From an uncultured Pseudomonadota bacterium (GTDB lineage: Bacteria > Pseudomonadota > Gammaproteobacteria > Burkholderiales > JALYOK01): a DNA stretch of 64,000 nt. A model generated the notes under the pieces. The model worked only from the letters and a program-made list of their open reading frames with translations, did no database searches and was not told the origin of the DNA. The DNA lies in NCBI GenBank assembly GCA_902826775.1, contig CADEHE010000014.1:1-64000 (forward strand), read 5' to 3'. Numbering within the stretch: position 1 is the stretch's first letter; each line of letters begins with the position of its first letter. The translations under genes and the position numbers were made by a program. This document shows, piece after piece, positions 9,038 through 17,483 of this stretch.

Positions 9038-10081
9038 ATGTTCAAACTCCTCAACGGCCCGCAAACCCTCGGCAACGGCCGCGCGTTTTGGATTTGCTTT
9101 TTCCTTGTACTCATCATCGCACTGGCCTACCCGTTCTTTGCCGATTCCTACGACGTCGGTAACTTCGCCTACTTCCTAATCTGGGTGTTCATGGCGCTGG
9201 GCCTGTGCCTGATGTGGGGCTACGGCGGCATGCTTTCGTTCGGGCAGACTTTTTTCTTCGGTATCGCCGGGTACTCCTATGGGGTGCTCGCCATCAATTT
9301 GGGCGGCGGCGGCATGACTTTCGTGGCTCTGGGGCTCGCGATTCTGCTTGCTGCACTCAGCGCGTTGATACTTGGGTACTTCATGATTTGGGGGCGTGTC
9401 GGCGGCGTGTTCTTCGGCATCGTTACGCTTTCCGCTACGCTGGTTCTTGCTTTCTTCGTCGGTCAAACCGCCGGGCCGGAATGGCGCGTCGGTGAAGCCC
9501 GCTTGAACGGCTACAACGGCATGAAAGGCATGGAGCCGCTGAATATTCCTTGGTTCGGCGGCGAGTCGATCTACTTCGAAGGATCAAGTCTTTACTATCT
9601 GGCCATCGCGCTGATCCTGCTCGTTTACCTTGGATTGCGGGTACTGCTCAACTCGCGCTTCGGCAATGTCATCGTCGCCATCCGGGAAGATCCGCAGCGC
9701 GCCGAGCTGCTGGGCTACGACGTGCGCAAGTACCAGCTCATCACTTTCGTCATCGGTTCGGCGCTCGCTGGGCTAAGCGGCGCGTTATACACATCGTGGG
9801 GACAGTTCATCACGCCCTCGAGCATCGGATTGCCGGCGGCGGCGATGCCGATCGTGTGGGTCGCGTTCTCGGGGCGCGGCGATATCACCGCGACGCTGAT
9901 CGGGACGTTCCTGATCCTGGTCGCGTTCCAGACGATCACGGTCCACAGTCAACAAGCGGCGCTAATTCTCATGGGCGCCATGCTGCTCGCCACCGTGATG
10001 CTCGCGCCGCAAGGTTTTGTGATCGGTGTGGCGCGCAGCATTGGGCGCCTGGTCAAGCGTCGCGGTCAGGCGCCGGGCTAA
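9038..10081 (+). CDS. Amide/urea-type ABC permease 2 (UrtC/LivM-like)
   Basis: A 347-residue inner-membrane permease of the LivM/UrtC class with about ten hydrophobic segments and the conserved GYGGMLSFGQTFFFGIAGY near residue 65 and GNVIVAIREDPQRAELLGYD near residue 210. The ATG at 9038 directly follows the first permease stop (9034-9036). It should pair with permease 1 to form the membrane channel of the importer. The ATPase gene begins 3 bp after its stop, so the set is tightly coupled. Confidence 0.93.
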   Translation: MFKLLNGPQTLGNGRAFWICFFLVLIIALAYPFFADSYDVGNFAYFLIWVFMALGLCLMWGYGGMLSFGQTFFFGIAGYSYGVLAINLGGGGMTFVALGLAILLAALSALILGYFMIWGRVGGVFFGIVTLSATLVLAFFVGQTAGPEWRVGEARLNGYNGMKGMEPLNIPWFGGESIYFEGSSLYYLAIALILLVYLGLRVLLNSRFGNVIVAIREDPQRAELLGYDVRKYQLITFVIGSALAGLSGALYTSWGQFITPSSIGLPAAAMPIVWVAFSGRGDITATLIGTFLILVAFQTITVHSQQAALILMGAMLLATVMLAPQGFVIGVARSIGRLVKRRGQAPG

Positions 10082-10084
10082 ATC

Positions 10085-10807
10085 ATGGCTGAAATCCTGC
10101 AAACAGCACAGGTATCGAAAACCTTCGGCGGTCTAGCCGCAGTGTCCGATGTCGACATTTCGGTCAATGAAGGCGAGATCCATTGCCTGATCGGACCCAA
10201 CGGCGCCGGCAAGAGCACGCTGTTCAAACTCGTCATCGGCACCTATCTCCCCAGCGGCGGCAGCATTTCCTTCCGCGGCGAGAATGTCACCCAGCGCCGG
10301 CCCTACGAGCGCGTCAAACGCGGCATGAGCATCAAAATGCAAACGCCGAGCGTGTTCAAGGAACTGCCGGTGCGGCAGAACATACACATTGCACTGCAGC
10401 ACCATATCGGCAGAGCGGCCCTCGCGCGCGAGGAAGAGCGTTTGCTGACACTGCTTGAACTCGCGCCGGATGCGACCAAGCCTGCGGGCGCACTTTCACA
10501 TGGGCAACAGCAGTGGCTCGAAATCGGCATGGCACTCGCCCTTAAACCTGCTTTGATGCTGTTGGACGAACCGACCGCGGGTATGTCGCCCGAGGAAACG
10601 TTTCGTACCGGTGAGCTGATCAAACAGCTCAACGCCGATGGCATGACCATGCTGATAGTTGAGCACGACATGGCATTCGTGCGTCAGATAGCCCAGCGCG
10701 TAACGGTCATGCACTTTGGCAAAGTGTTCGCGCGCGGCGCGATCGGCGAGATTCTCGCGGATCCGCGTGTGGCCGAGATTTATCTGGGTAAAACGCATGA
10801 GCACTGA
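10085..10807 (+). CDS. Amide/urea-type ABC ATPase 1 (UrtD-like)
   Basis: A 240-residue ABC ATPase. Walker A GPNGAGKS is at residues 37-44, Walker B LMLLDEPTAGMSP follows, and the signature is the unusual LSHGQQQWLEIGMAL. That variant (LSHGQ...WLEIGM instead of LSGGQ) is characteristic of UrtD-type subunits and supports an amide/urea substrate rather than branched-chain amino acids. H-loop VEHDM is present. Overlaps the next ATPase gene by 11 bp. Confidence 0.93.
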   Translation: MAEILQTAQVSKTFGGLAAVSDVDISVNEGEIHCLIGPNGAGKSTLFKLVIGTYLPSGGSISFRGENVTQRRPYERVKRGMSIKMQTPSVFKELPVRQNIHIALQHHIGRAALAREEERLLTLLELAPDATKPAGALSHGQQQWLEIGMALALKPALMLLDEPTAGMSPEETFRTGELIKQLNADGMTMLIVEHDMAFVRQIAQRVTVMHFGKVFARGAIGEILADPRVAEIYLGKTHEH

Positions 10808-11507
10808 GCCAGTGCTGTCGGTATCCGGCCTATGGGCCAACTATGGCGCAACCCCGATCTTGCAAGGCGTCAACATGAACGTTGCCAAAGGCGAGATCGT
10901 CGGCCTCATCGGCCGCAACGGCGTGGGCAAGACGACGACGCTCCGCTGCTTGATCGGGCTGTTGTCGGCCAAATCCGGAGCTATTCGCGTACTCGGTCAC
11001 GATATGGCCGGGCAGCCGAGCGATGCGTTCGCCCGCCTTGGTATCGGCTACATTCCGCAAGGCCGCGAGGTGTTTCCGCGCATGACGGTGGCGGAGAACT
11101 TAGCGGTCGGCGAACTCATCGGTGGCCCCGCGGGCAAGAAACTCTACGATTTCGTGTATCAGTACTTCCCGCGCCTGAAGGAGCGCAGCCAACAGCTCGC
11201 GGGCACCATGTCGGGCGGCGAACAGCAGCAACTTGCCATCGGCCGCGCGTTGATCGGCAATCCGTCCTTGATGCTGCTCGACGAACCGTCCGAAGGCATC
11301 CAGCCTTCGATCGTGCAGATGATCTGTGAAGTGCTGAAATCGATTCGGCGGGAGCTCGGTACGACAATCCTCTTAGTTGAGCAGAATCTCGATACCATTC
11401 TCGCCATCAGCGAGCGTTGCTATGTGATGGAGAAAGGGCGCATCGTAAACGAGATCGAGAAAGGCATGGTGACGGCGAATAGCGTGCGTAGTCACTTGTC
11501 GATTTGA
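10797..11507 (+). CDS. Amide/urea-type ABC ATPase 2 (UrtE-like)
   Basis: A 236-residue ABC ATPase starting at the ATG at 10797, inside the end of the preceding ATPase gene. Walker A GRNGVGKT is at residues 39-46, the signature is MSGGEQQQLAIGRAL, and Walker B reads LMLLDEPSEGIQPSI. The EGIQPSI tail is typical of UrtE, matching the UrtD-like partner. Together these form the nucleotide-binding dimer of the importer. The formamidase frame starts about 20 bp after the stop, so all genes from the amidase to the formamidase probably form one transcript. Confidence 0.93.
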   Translation: MSTEPVLSVSGLWANYGATPILQGVNMNVAKGEIVGLIGRNGVGKTTTLRCLIGLLSAKSGAIRVLGHDMAGQPSDAFARLGIGYIPQGREVFPRMTVAENLAVGELIGGPAGKKLYDFVYQYFPRLKERSQQLAGTMSGGEQQQLAIGRALIGNPSLMLLDEPSEGIQPSIVQMICEVLKSIRRELGTTILLVEQNLDTILAISERCYVMEKGRIVNEIEKGMVTANSVRSHLSI

Positions 11508-11529
11508 AACCTTAGACGGCAGCGGCAGC

Positions 11530-12948
11530 ATGACCGGTGAACCACCGCTTCGGCTAGTCGATTCCATTACCGAGCTGAGCGCCAGCGATGCCGGCTGCGT
11601 CGCGGTTAGCGGTTCGCACGGCGGCGCTAGTTCGGCACGTTACGCGATTGCTGCGCGCCCGCTGCTAAGCGTGTTTAACGACGCCGGCGTCGGCAAAGAT
11701 CAAGCGGGCATCGAGGCGCTCAAGCTCATGCAGGACCAAGGATTGGCTGCGTGCAGCGTCGCGCACGACTCGGCTTGCATCGGCCACGCGCGCAGCTCGC
11801 TGGCAGAGGGGATCGTCAGCCACGCTAACGCGGCCGCGCTGGCGCTCGGTATTCTTACGGGCGCGCCGCTACGTGAACAAATCATTGTGCGCGCCGGTTC
11901 CGTACCGAGCGCATCATTGCGTAGTTTTCCAAATCATTCTCACACCGGAGGCATACACATGAGCTGGCTCGACACTTCGATCATGTTCACCAAGGGCGTT
12001 GCCAAGGGCAAGGTCGGTACCACGCATGAACTGACTGAGGCCAAGCAGGGCACGTATCACTACACCATGGGCCCATACTCGCAGCCGGTGATGCACATCA
12101 AGCCGGGCGACCGCGTAGTGGTGGAAACGCGCGATGCCTTTGAGGGCAAAATCAAGACCGAGAAGGATCTGCCGAGCCAGAAATGCGTATTTCCGTTCCT
12201 CAATCCGCAGAATGGTCCCATCATGATCGAGGGGGCGGAGAAGGGCGACACCGTTGCGGTCTATATCGAATCGATGAAGCCGCGCGGACAGAACCCGCTC
12301 GGCACTTGCTGCATGATCCCTGAGTTCGGCGCGCTCACCGGTACTTACTACACGGCGACTTTGAACGATCCGCTGCCGGAGATCACGCGCAAAATCAACG
12401 TCGACGAGCAGTGGGTGCACTGGAGCCCGCGTGTGACGTTGCCGTATAAGCCGCATATCGGGACGCTGTCGTGCTCACCGGAAATTGACTCGATCAACTC
12501 GCTTACCCCCGATAACCACGGCGGCAACATGGATCTGCCCGATATGGGGCCAGGCTCGATTACTTATCTGCCGGTGCGCTCGCCCGGCGCGCGCCTGTTC
12601 ATCGGCGATGCTCACGCTTGCCAAGGTGACGGCGAAGTGTGCGGCGTTGCGGTCGAGTATCCGACCACCACGAGCATCCACGTCGAGTTGATCAAGGGCT
12701 ATCAGATCGAGTGGCCGCGTCTGGAAAACGAGGAGGTGATCATGGCTATCGGCAGCACGCGCCCGCTGGAAGATGCGACGCGCATCGCCTATCGAGAATT
12801 GGTGCTGTGGATGGCGAAGGACTATGGCTTCGACAAGTGGGATGCCTACATGATGTTGAGTCAGTGCGGCAAAGTCAGGCTCGGCAACTTCGTCGATCCG
12901 AAGTACACCGTCGGCGCGGCGATCAATAAGAAATACTTGGCGAAATAG
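11530..12948 (+). CDS. Acetamidase/formamidase with extra N-terminal domain
   Basis: Residues 144-472 form a complete acetamidase/formamidase (FmdA/AmdA family) with conserved GDTVAVYIESM, CSPEIDSINSLTPDNHGGNMD and GDAHACQGDGEVCG segments; it should hydrolyse formamide or a similar amide to the acid and ammonium. Residues 1-130 form a separate unrecognised domain (VAVSGSHGGASSARYA, LSVFNDAGVGKDQAG, IVSHANAAALALG). The two are in one uninterrupted frame, but a strong ribosome site GGAGG sits 7 bases before an ATG at 11959, exactly where the hydrolase begins. So either a 472-residue fusion, a 329-residue enzyme, or both are made. It is the last gene of the amide operon. Confidence 0.85.
   Translation: MTGEPPLRLVDSITELSASDAGCVAVSGSHGGASSARYAIAARPLLSVFNDAGVGKDQAGIEALKLMQDQGLAACSVAHDSACIGHARSSLAEGIVSHANAAALALGILTGAPLREQIIVRAGSVPSASLRSFPNHSHTGGIHMSWLDTSIMFTKGVAKGKVGTTHELTEAKQGTYHYTMGPYSQPVMHIKPGDRVVVETRDAFEGKIKTEKDLPSQKCVFPFLNPQNGPIMIEGAEKGDTVAVYIESMKPRGQNPLGTCCMIPEFGALTGTYYTATLNDPLPEITRKINVDEQWVHWSPRVTLPYKPHIGTLSCSPEIDSINSLTPDNHGGNMDLPDMGPGSITYLPVRSPGARLFIGDAHACQGDGEVCGVAVEYPTTTSIHVELIKGYQIEWPRLENEEVIMAIGSTRPLEDATRIAYRELVLWMAKDYGFDKWDAYMMLSQCGKVRLGNFVDPKYTVGAAINKKYLAK
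11947..11961 (+). promoter_or_regulatory. Internal ribosome site and ATG of formamidase
   Basis: GGAGG at 11947-11951, a 7-base spacer, then ATG at 11959-11961, in frame with the upstream domain. The codons over this site encode a low-complexity stretch (SFPNHSHTGGIH) that looks like a translated former spacer. This supports independent initiation of the hydrolase. Confidence 0.6.
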
Positions 12949-12964
12949 GGCTGCGCCGGCGTAA

Positions 12965-12991
12965 CACGCAAAGGCCTAGCGGCCGTGCGTG
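12965..12991 (+). terminator. Hairpin after the amide operon
   Basis: CACGCA and GGCC are mirrored by GGCC and TGCGTG around a short TAGC loop, 17 bp after the formamidase stop. The stem is GC-rich, but there is no good T-run after it, so it may be a weak terminator or only an RNA-stabilising hairpin. Confidence 0.35.
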
Positions 12992-13072
12992 ATTACCGTT
13001 GCGGGTCGCGCGCCATACAGGAAGTTCGGCGAGCCGCGCGCTGCGGCTACGCGCTTGCCGGCGGAGCACCTT

Positions 13073-13822
13073 TCAATGAAAAACCCGGCCTGCATCGATT
13101 ACTAGCGTTTGTCCGGTGATGCTGTCTGTTTCGCACAGCGCCACGACTTGCTTCGCAACATCGTCTTTGTCGGCCGCGCGCTTGAGCAGCGAAGACTGCT
13201 TCGCGCGCTCTTGGTATTCGGGTGCGAGCGTAGCTGTGGCGCGCGTGTCTTCCAAATAACCGGGTGCGATGCAATTGACCAACACATCGGGCGCAAGCGC
13301 GACTGACATGCAGCGAGTGAGGTGGATGAGACCGGCTTTTGACACGGCATAAGCAATCGAGGAGCCGGTCGGCCCAATCCCGGCGATGGAAGCGATATTG
13401 ACGATACGCCCGCCGCCTTGTTTGCGCATCACCGGTGCGACTGCTTTGCTGGTGAGCATGGGGCCGTTAAGATTCACTGCAAGGATCTTCTGCCACTCCT
13501 CGAACGTGAGTGCTTCCAAGTCGGGGAAAGGAATCCACTTGTTATACGCCGCATCGTTGACCAGAATATCCAAGCGGCCGAACGTTGCAGTAACGGCCGC
13601 GACTAGATTGTCGACTTGCGCCGGCACGGTGAGATCGCAGCCGAACGCCGAAGATCGCACGCCAAGTCTGCGCAATTCGTCAGCAACGCTGTCGGCGGCT
13701 TGCCGGCTGCGTGCGTAGACCACCGCGACATCGCAGCCGCTGTGCGCGAGCGCATGGCAGATGCGTTGCCCCAATCCGCCGTTACCGCCTGTGACGAGTG
13801 CTACCTTACCCTCCAGTCGCAT
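13073..13822 (-). CDS. SDR family NAD(P)-dependent oxidoreductase
   Basis: A 249-residue classical short-chain dehydrogenase/reductase. The cofactor motif TGGNGGLG is at residues 11-18, the stabilising NDAAYN (usually NNAG) follows, and the catalytic Ser145, Tyr158 and Lys162 (SSIAYAVSK) are in place. The C-terminus (ITGQTLVIDAGRVFH) matches the FabG-like GCxxDGG-type end. It stands alone on the minus strand, convergent with the amide operon. The substrate is unknown. Confidence 0.92.
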   Translation of the reverse strand: MRLEGKVALVTGGNGGLGQRICHALAHSGCDVAVVYARSRQAADSVADELRRLGVRSSAFGCDLTVPAQVDNLVAAVTATFGRLDILVNDAAYNKWIPFPDLEALTFEEWQKILAVNLNGPMLTSKAVAPVMRKQGGGRIVNIASIAGIGPTGSSIAYAVSKAGLIHLTRCMSVALAPDVLVNCIAPGYLEDTRATATLAPEYQERAKQSSLLKRAADKDDVAKQVVALCETDSITGQTLVIDAGRVFH

Positions 13823-13971
13823 GGTCTGCTCCGCTAATGTTCCTGGCGAAGCTTACAACGAGAAGGTGATAGCCAACCAGCGCTAAGCGCGACAGCGCAG
13901 CGCATTCTCGCGATGGACTTACTCTCGCGAGCGTACCTGCGCGGGAGAGATTCGGATGCGCTTTGTTTAGC

Positions 13972-14154
13972 CTAGCGCTTGCAGGTATTCAGGCCCAATA
14001 GCGTGTAGGCTGGGCACCAGCCGATCAAGCCAGTCGCCAGTGGCACCACGCCGATCCAGCCCCATGCCGTTTTCGGGCCAACGAATGCCAGACTGATCAA
14101 GATCAAACCAGCGATTATGCGCAGCGCGCGGTCTACATTGCCTTCGTTTCTCAT
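13972..14154 (-). CDS. DUF2892 small membrane protein
   Basis: A 60-residue protein beginning MRNEGNVDRALRIIAG, with two hydrophobic segments and a conserved W-C-P (LIGWCPAYTLLGLNTC). It matches the DUF2892/YgaP-C-terminal-like inner-membrane family, often found beside sulfur or redox genes. Its start is 70 bp after the stop of the Crp/Fnr regulator on the same strand, a pairing that recurs in betaproteobacteria. Two cysteines, in GWCPAY and LNTCKR, are the features most likely to matter. Function unknown. Confidence 0.85.
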   Translation of the reverse strand: MRNEGNVDRALRIIAGLILISLAFVGPKTAWGWIGVVPLATGLIGWCPAYTLLGLNTCKR

Positions 14155-14223
14155 GTTGCACTCCTGGTGGGTCGAGTAGTGAGTGCATCATGCGCGTATG
14201 GCAAGCGCATTTCAGTGACTAGA

Positions 14224-14922
14224 TCACAGATGCTGCTCGAGGCTGCGTAGCGCTTTGCTGTCTAGAACGGTGATCTTGCCGCGGCCGAGTTTTACCCATT
14301 CGCGCTCTTCGAACACCTTTAGGTGGCGCGACACAACTTCGCGGGCGGTGCCCAACTCAAGCGCGAGGGCCTCGTGCGTGGTCGTTACGGCGCGAGTTTC
14401 GACGCTGCGCTCGTTTAGGATTCGCGCTAAGCGCTGATCGATGAGCCCGAACGTGACGTCTTCGATCTTGCGAATGACATCGACCAGACGATTGCCCAAG
14501 TTGGCGAATGCAAAACTGCGGAAGTCGTGCGAGCGATCCAACGCTTGCCGAAATGTTGCGCCGCTGAGTGCCAGCGCCGCCACTGGCGATTCGGTAATCG
14601 CCGCGGCAGGATACGCTTCGTTGCCAAGCAGGCACGAAGTGGTTAGTACGCACGAATGCCCTGGCCCGACGCGGTACAGTGTTGCCTCACGGCCGCTGCT
14701 GGCCACCACTTGTACGCGCACGCTGCCCTCGAGCACCAATAGGTAGTTTTGGCAAGGTGCGCCAGCATGGAATACAAAGCAGTTTGCCGGAAGTTTGACG
14801 ATAGAGGCTGCATCCAGAACATCGTGCAAAGACCTGTCGTGACTGCGCGCCAGCTCGGGGAATCGCGCGCGCCAGACCGATGACGAGCCGAGACCGGGAT
14901 CAAGGCCTTTGACATTACCCAT
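14224..14922 (-). CDS. Crp/Fnr family transcriptional regulator
   Basis: A 232-residue Crp/Fnr-type regulator: N-terminal cyclic-nucleotide-binding-like beta-roll (about 25-140), long dimer helix (about 145-170), and a winged helix-turn-helix (ALALELGTAREVVSRHLKVF) near residues 185-205. It lacks the N-terminal Cys cluster of FNR but has Cys in GHSCVLTTSCLLG, so it might sense redox state or another ligand. It is followed by the DUF2892 gene and preceded by an inverted repeat that may be its own operator. Target genes cannot be read from this window. Confidence 0.9.
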   Translation of the reverse strand: MGNVKGLDPGLGSSSVWRARFPELARSHDRSLHDVLDAASIVKLPANCFVFHAGAPCQNYLLVLEGSVRVQVVASSGREATLYRVGPGHSCVLTTSCLLGNEAYPAAAITESPVAALALSGATFRQALDRSHDFRSFAFANLGNRLVDVIRKIEDVTFGLIDQRLARILNERSVETRAVTTTHEALALELGTAREVVSRHLKVFEEREWVKLGRGKITVLDSKALRSLEQHL

Positions 14923-14948
14923 GGCCGAATTCTACGATCAACCTCATC

Positions 14949-14974
14949 ATTGTTGGAAATCCCCTGGCAACAAT
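14949..14974. promoter_or_regulatory. Inverted repeat upstream of Crp/Fnr gene
   Basis: ATTGTTG at 14949-14955 and CAACAAT at 14968-14974, separated by 12 bases, about 27 bp upstream of the Crp/Fnr start codon. The position fits an autoregulatory operator. Arms of seven bases could arise by chance. Confidence 0.35.
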
Positions 14975-15005
14975 CGATCATGAGCGAAGTCACAGAACTT
15001 CAGGC

Positions 15006-15340
15006 ATGCGACTGCTAGGACGGCTCGACCACAGAATCTTGAGCTTATCCGCTGCTGTCTTGATTGTTGCGCTGGCGTTAGCAGTCAAGTCAATTCGCAA
15101 CTTGCATGAGCTAAAAGATGCCGTCGAGCATCGGGGACGCTGGCGGTGTTTGCTTTATTCGTTTTGATGCTGCTCGCGGCGTCAAGGCGCCAGGTCGTCC
15201 AGCCGATCGATCGGCTGGTAACGGCTGCGGTGGCCGTCGCCGCTGGCGATCACAACCGGAACGTAGGCATTGACGGCCCGGATGAGATTCAGCGGTTGCA
15301 CACGGCGTTCAACAAAATGGTGGTCGATTTGCGTTCACCG
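15006..15340 (+). pseudogene. Collapsed membrane sensor (TM + HAMP remnant)
   Basis: An ATG at 15006 opens a frame with a typical sensor N-terminus (MRLLGRLDHRILSLSAAVLI then SIRNLHELKDAVEHRG), which stops near 15165. From about 15135, in another frame, TLAVFALFVLMLLAASRRQV gives a second membrane segment followed by a HAMP domain (QPIDRLVTAAVAVAAGDHNR, then DEIQRLHTAFNKMV). So the periplasmic sensor between the two helices has been deleted with a frameshift, and everything after HAMP (kinase, cyclase or chemoreceptor module) is gone; the amidohydrolase gene ends there on the other strand. It cannot encode a working receptor. Confidence 0.75.
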
Positions 15341-16567
15341 CAACACACCGTTTTTCATGATTGCGCTTAGCTTATCGCGCTGACGTAGAAGCGTGACGTC
15401 GCGCAATGGATCGCCGTCGACAAGCAGTAGATCGGCGAGAAAGCCTGACTTGATCTGACCGAGTTCGTTGCCGCGCATCATGATTTCACCGCCGAGTTTG
15501 GTTGCCGCGAGAATGGCCTGCATCGGCGTGAAACCGAGCAAGCTCACAAAGTGCTCAATGTCGCGCGCGTTGGCGCCGATCGGGTTCCAAGCGAAGCCGT
15601 AGTCGCCCCCCGGTAACACGCGTACGCCGCGTCGTTGCAGGGTGCGCATATTCTCTATACCCCTGTCTAGTTCCTTGTCGACACCTCTATTGCAGGCCAT
15701 ATTTGAGGTCAACCCCCATGGAGTAGCTTCATGCAGGACTGTATACAGATTGCCTAGCGTCGGTGCAACGAACACGCGCTCGCGTTGCGCTTCAAGTTGT
15801 GCACAAGCTTCGTCGTCGATCAAAGTGGCGTGATACAAAACATCGACCCCATGCCGCAACGCCATCTTCACCGACTCCGCGCTGCGCACATGCGCGGCGA
15901 CGCGCTTGCCGCGTGAGCGCGCGACTTCGCATACCGCCTCGACCTCGGCGTCGTTCATCACAGTTTCGTGCGCTTGCGCCCATGCCACGCCGGCATCGCC
16001 GGAGATATTGATTTTCAACGTGTCGACGCCTTCACGCACGAACAATCGCGCCGCACGCCGAAATTCATCCGCACCATCGCAGACGTAACCGAAATTGTGA
16101 CGCTCGAGATGCGACAGACTCGGGTCGCCTAACCCGCCGGTAACCGTCATCTCCGGGCTGGCTGCCAGCATGCGCGGTCCGGGAAAATCGCCACGCTCGA
16201 TCGCATTGCGTACCGCGACATCGAGACGCGGCTTAGCGGACGCTGCACCGAAGCAGGAGGTGAAACCATGATCGAGCATCACGCGCGCGTTGCGCAGCGT
16301 CAGCAACGCGTGATCCTCAGGCGGAATCTCGCCGAGTTGGGTCGACTGCGACATATCGGTGAAGCTCAGGTGCGCGTGCGGCTCTACCAGTCCGGGCATC
16401 AAGGTGCCGCCACGGCCATCGATGCGCTCAGCATCGGCTGCCTCGATCTTATCGGGGCTGCGCGCGATGCGAGCAATGCGGCAATTTTCGACCAAAACTT
16501 CGCCGGCGAAAGGAGCCGCGCCAGTGCAGTCGAGGATGTTGACGTTGGTGAAGAGCGTGCGCACCAT
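15335..16567 (-). CDS. Amidohydrolase family protein
   Basis: A 410-residue metal-dependent amidohydrolase of the imidazolonepropionase / Xaa-Pro-dipeptidase-like branch. The first metal motif is HAH at residues 64-66 (GLVEPHAHLS). The Lys in DTLKINISGD can be the bridging carboxylated lysine, HVRSAES and YHATLIDD provide further His ligands, and GGDYG near the C-terminus carries the catalytic Asp. The end VDGDPLRDVTLLRQRDKLSAI is typical of the family. The substrate is unknown. It is 22 bp after a LysR gene on the same strand and probably cotranscribed with it. Confidence 0.9.
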   Translation of the reverse strand: MVRTLFTNVNILDCTGAAPFAGEVLVENCRIARIARSPDKIEAADAERIDGRGGTLMPGLVEPHAHLSFTDMSQSTQLGEIPPEDHALLTLRNARVMLDHGFTSCFGAASAKPRLDVAVRNAIERGDFPGPRMLAASPEMTVTGGLGDPSLSHLERHNFGYVCDGADEFRRAARLFVREGVDTLKINISGDAGVAWAQAHETVMNDAEVEAVCEVARSRGKRVAAHVRSAESVKMALRHGVDVLYHATLIDDEACAQLEAQRERVFVAPTLGNLYTVLHEATPWGLTSNMACNRGVDKELDRGIENMRTLQRRGVRVLPGGDYGFAWNPIGANARDIEHFVSLLGFTPMQAILAATKLGGEIMMRGNELGQIKSGFLADLLLVDGDPLRDVTLLRQRDKLSAIMKNGVLR

Positions 16568-16589
16568 GCGTAATTGTACTTACCCAGCG

Positions 16590-17483
16590 TTACCGAGGTT
16601 CGTGCGATTGGCAAGCTTGAATCAACCAATCGCGAAATGCCCGCAGCGGTGGATAGTGCTCCCGAGAGCGGGCGAATGACATATAGTAGGCGAACTGGCT
16701 GCGGAGTTTCTGCGGAAACGCCCGCACTAACTGGCGCGCGCGCAGTTCCTCCAAGACCAAAAAATGCGGCACCACCGCGACGCCCAACGAGGCCACTGCT
16801 GCCTGCGCCACCATGGAGAACAACTCGAAGCGCGGACCGACCTCGGGATTGACCGACGTTTCGCCGACCGACGTTAACCATTCGCGCCATGCTTGCGGCC
16901 GCGTGCGTTGGTGCAGCAGGGTGAAGCGGCCCAGATCATGCGTCGAGCGCAGCTCTTTCTTTAGGCGGGGACTGCAAACCACGACCACTTCTTCGCCCAT
17001 CAAGTAGTCTGACTTGGCGCTGGGCCACTCGGCATCGCCGTACTGGATCGCTGCGTGTATGCTGCTTTCGGCGAAATCGAATCGGTCGATTCGGGTGGTC
17101 AGGTTTACGGTGATCGAGCGGTTAGCTTCCAGGAAACCCGGCAGGCGCGGAATGAGCCAGCGCGTGGCGAAGGTTGGCGCCACCGCGAGCTCAAGCACGC
17201 CACCTCGGCCGCGCCCCGCCGCGAGGCCGATCGTTGCGGCTTCTAGGCTGTTTAAGGCCGGTGTGATTCCGTCTAGCAGCGTTATGCCAGCCGCCGTCAG
17301 CGCCAGCGTCTTGCCCTCACGGCGAAACAAGCGCACTCCCAAAGTATTCTCTAGGCCGATTACTTGACGGCTAACCGCACTTTGGGTGAGCGACAAATTC
17401 TCCGCCGCCAGCGTAAACGAGCACCGCCGCGCGCTCGCTTCGAACGCTTGCAGGGCCGCTAGCGAGGGGATTTGGCGGCGCAT
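16590..17483 (-). CDS. LysR-type regulator (GcvA-like)
   Basis: A 297-residue LysR-type regulator. The N-terminal helix-turn-helix (LAALQAFEASARRCSFTLAA, NLSLTQSAVSRQVIGLE) resembles GcvA-subgroup regulators, followed by an effector-binding domain. It diverges from the epimerase/acyl-CoA dehydrogenase/dioxygenase operon across a 267-bp intergenic region and lies just upstream of the amidohydrolase, so either is a plausible target. No certain T-N11-A operator could be singled out. Confidence 0.93.
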   Translation of the reverse strand: MRRQIPSLAALQAFEASARRCSFTLAAENLSLTQSAVSRQVIGLENTLGVRLFRREGKTLALTAAGITLLDGITPALNSLEAATIGLAAGRGRGGVLELAVAPTFATRWLIPRLPGFLEANRSITVNLTTRIDRFDFAESSIHAAIQYGDAEWPSAKSDYLMGEEVVVVCSPRLKKELRSTHDLGRFTLLHQRTRPQAWREWLTSVGETSVNPEVGPRFELFSMVAQAAVASLGVAVVPHFLVLEELRARQLVRAFPQKLRSQFAYYMSFARSREHYPPLRAFRDWLIQACQSHEPR

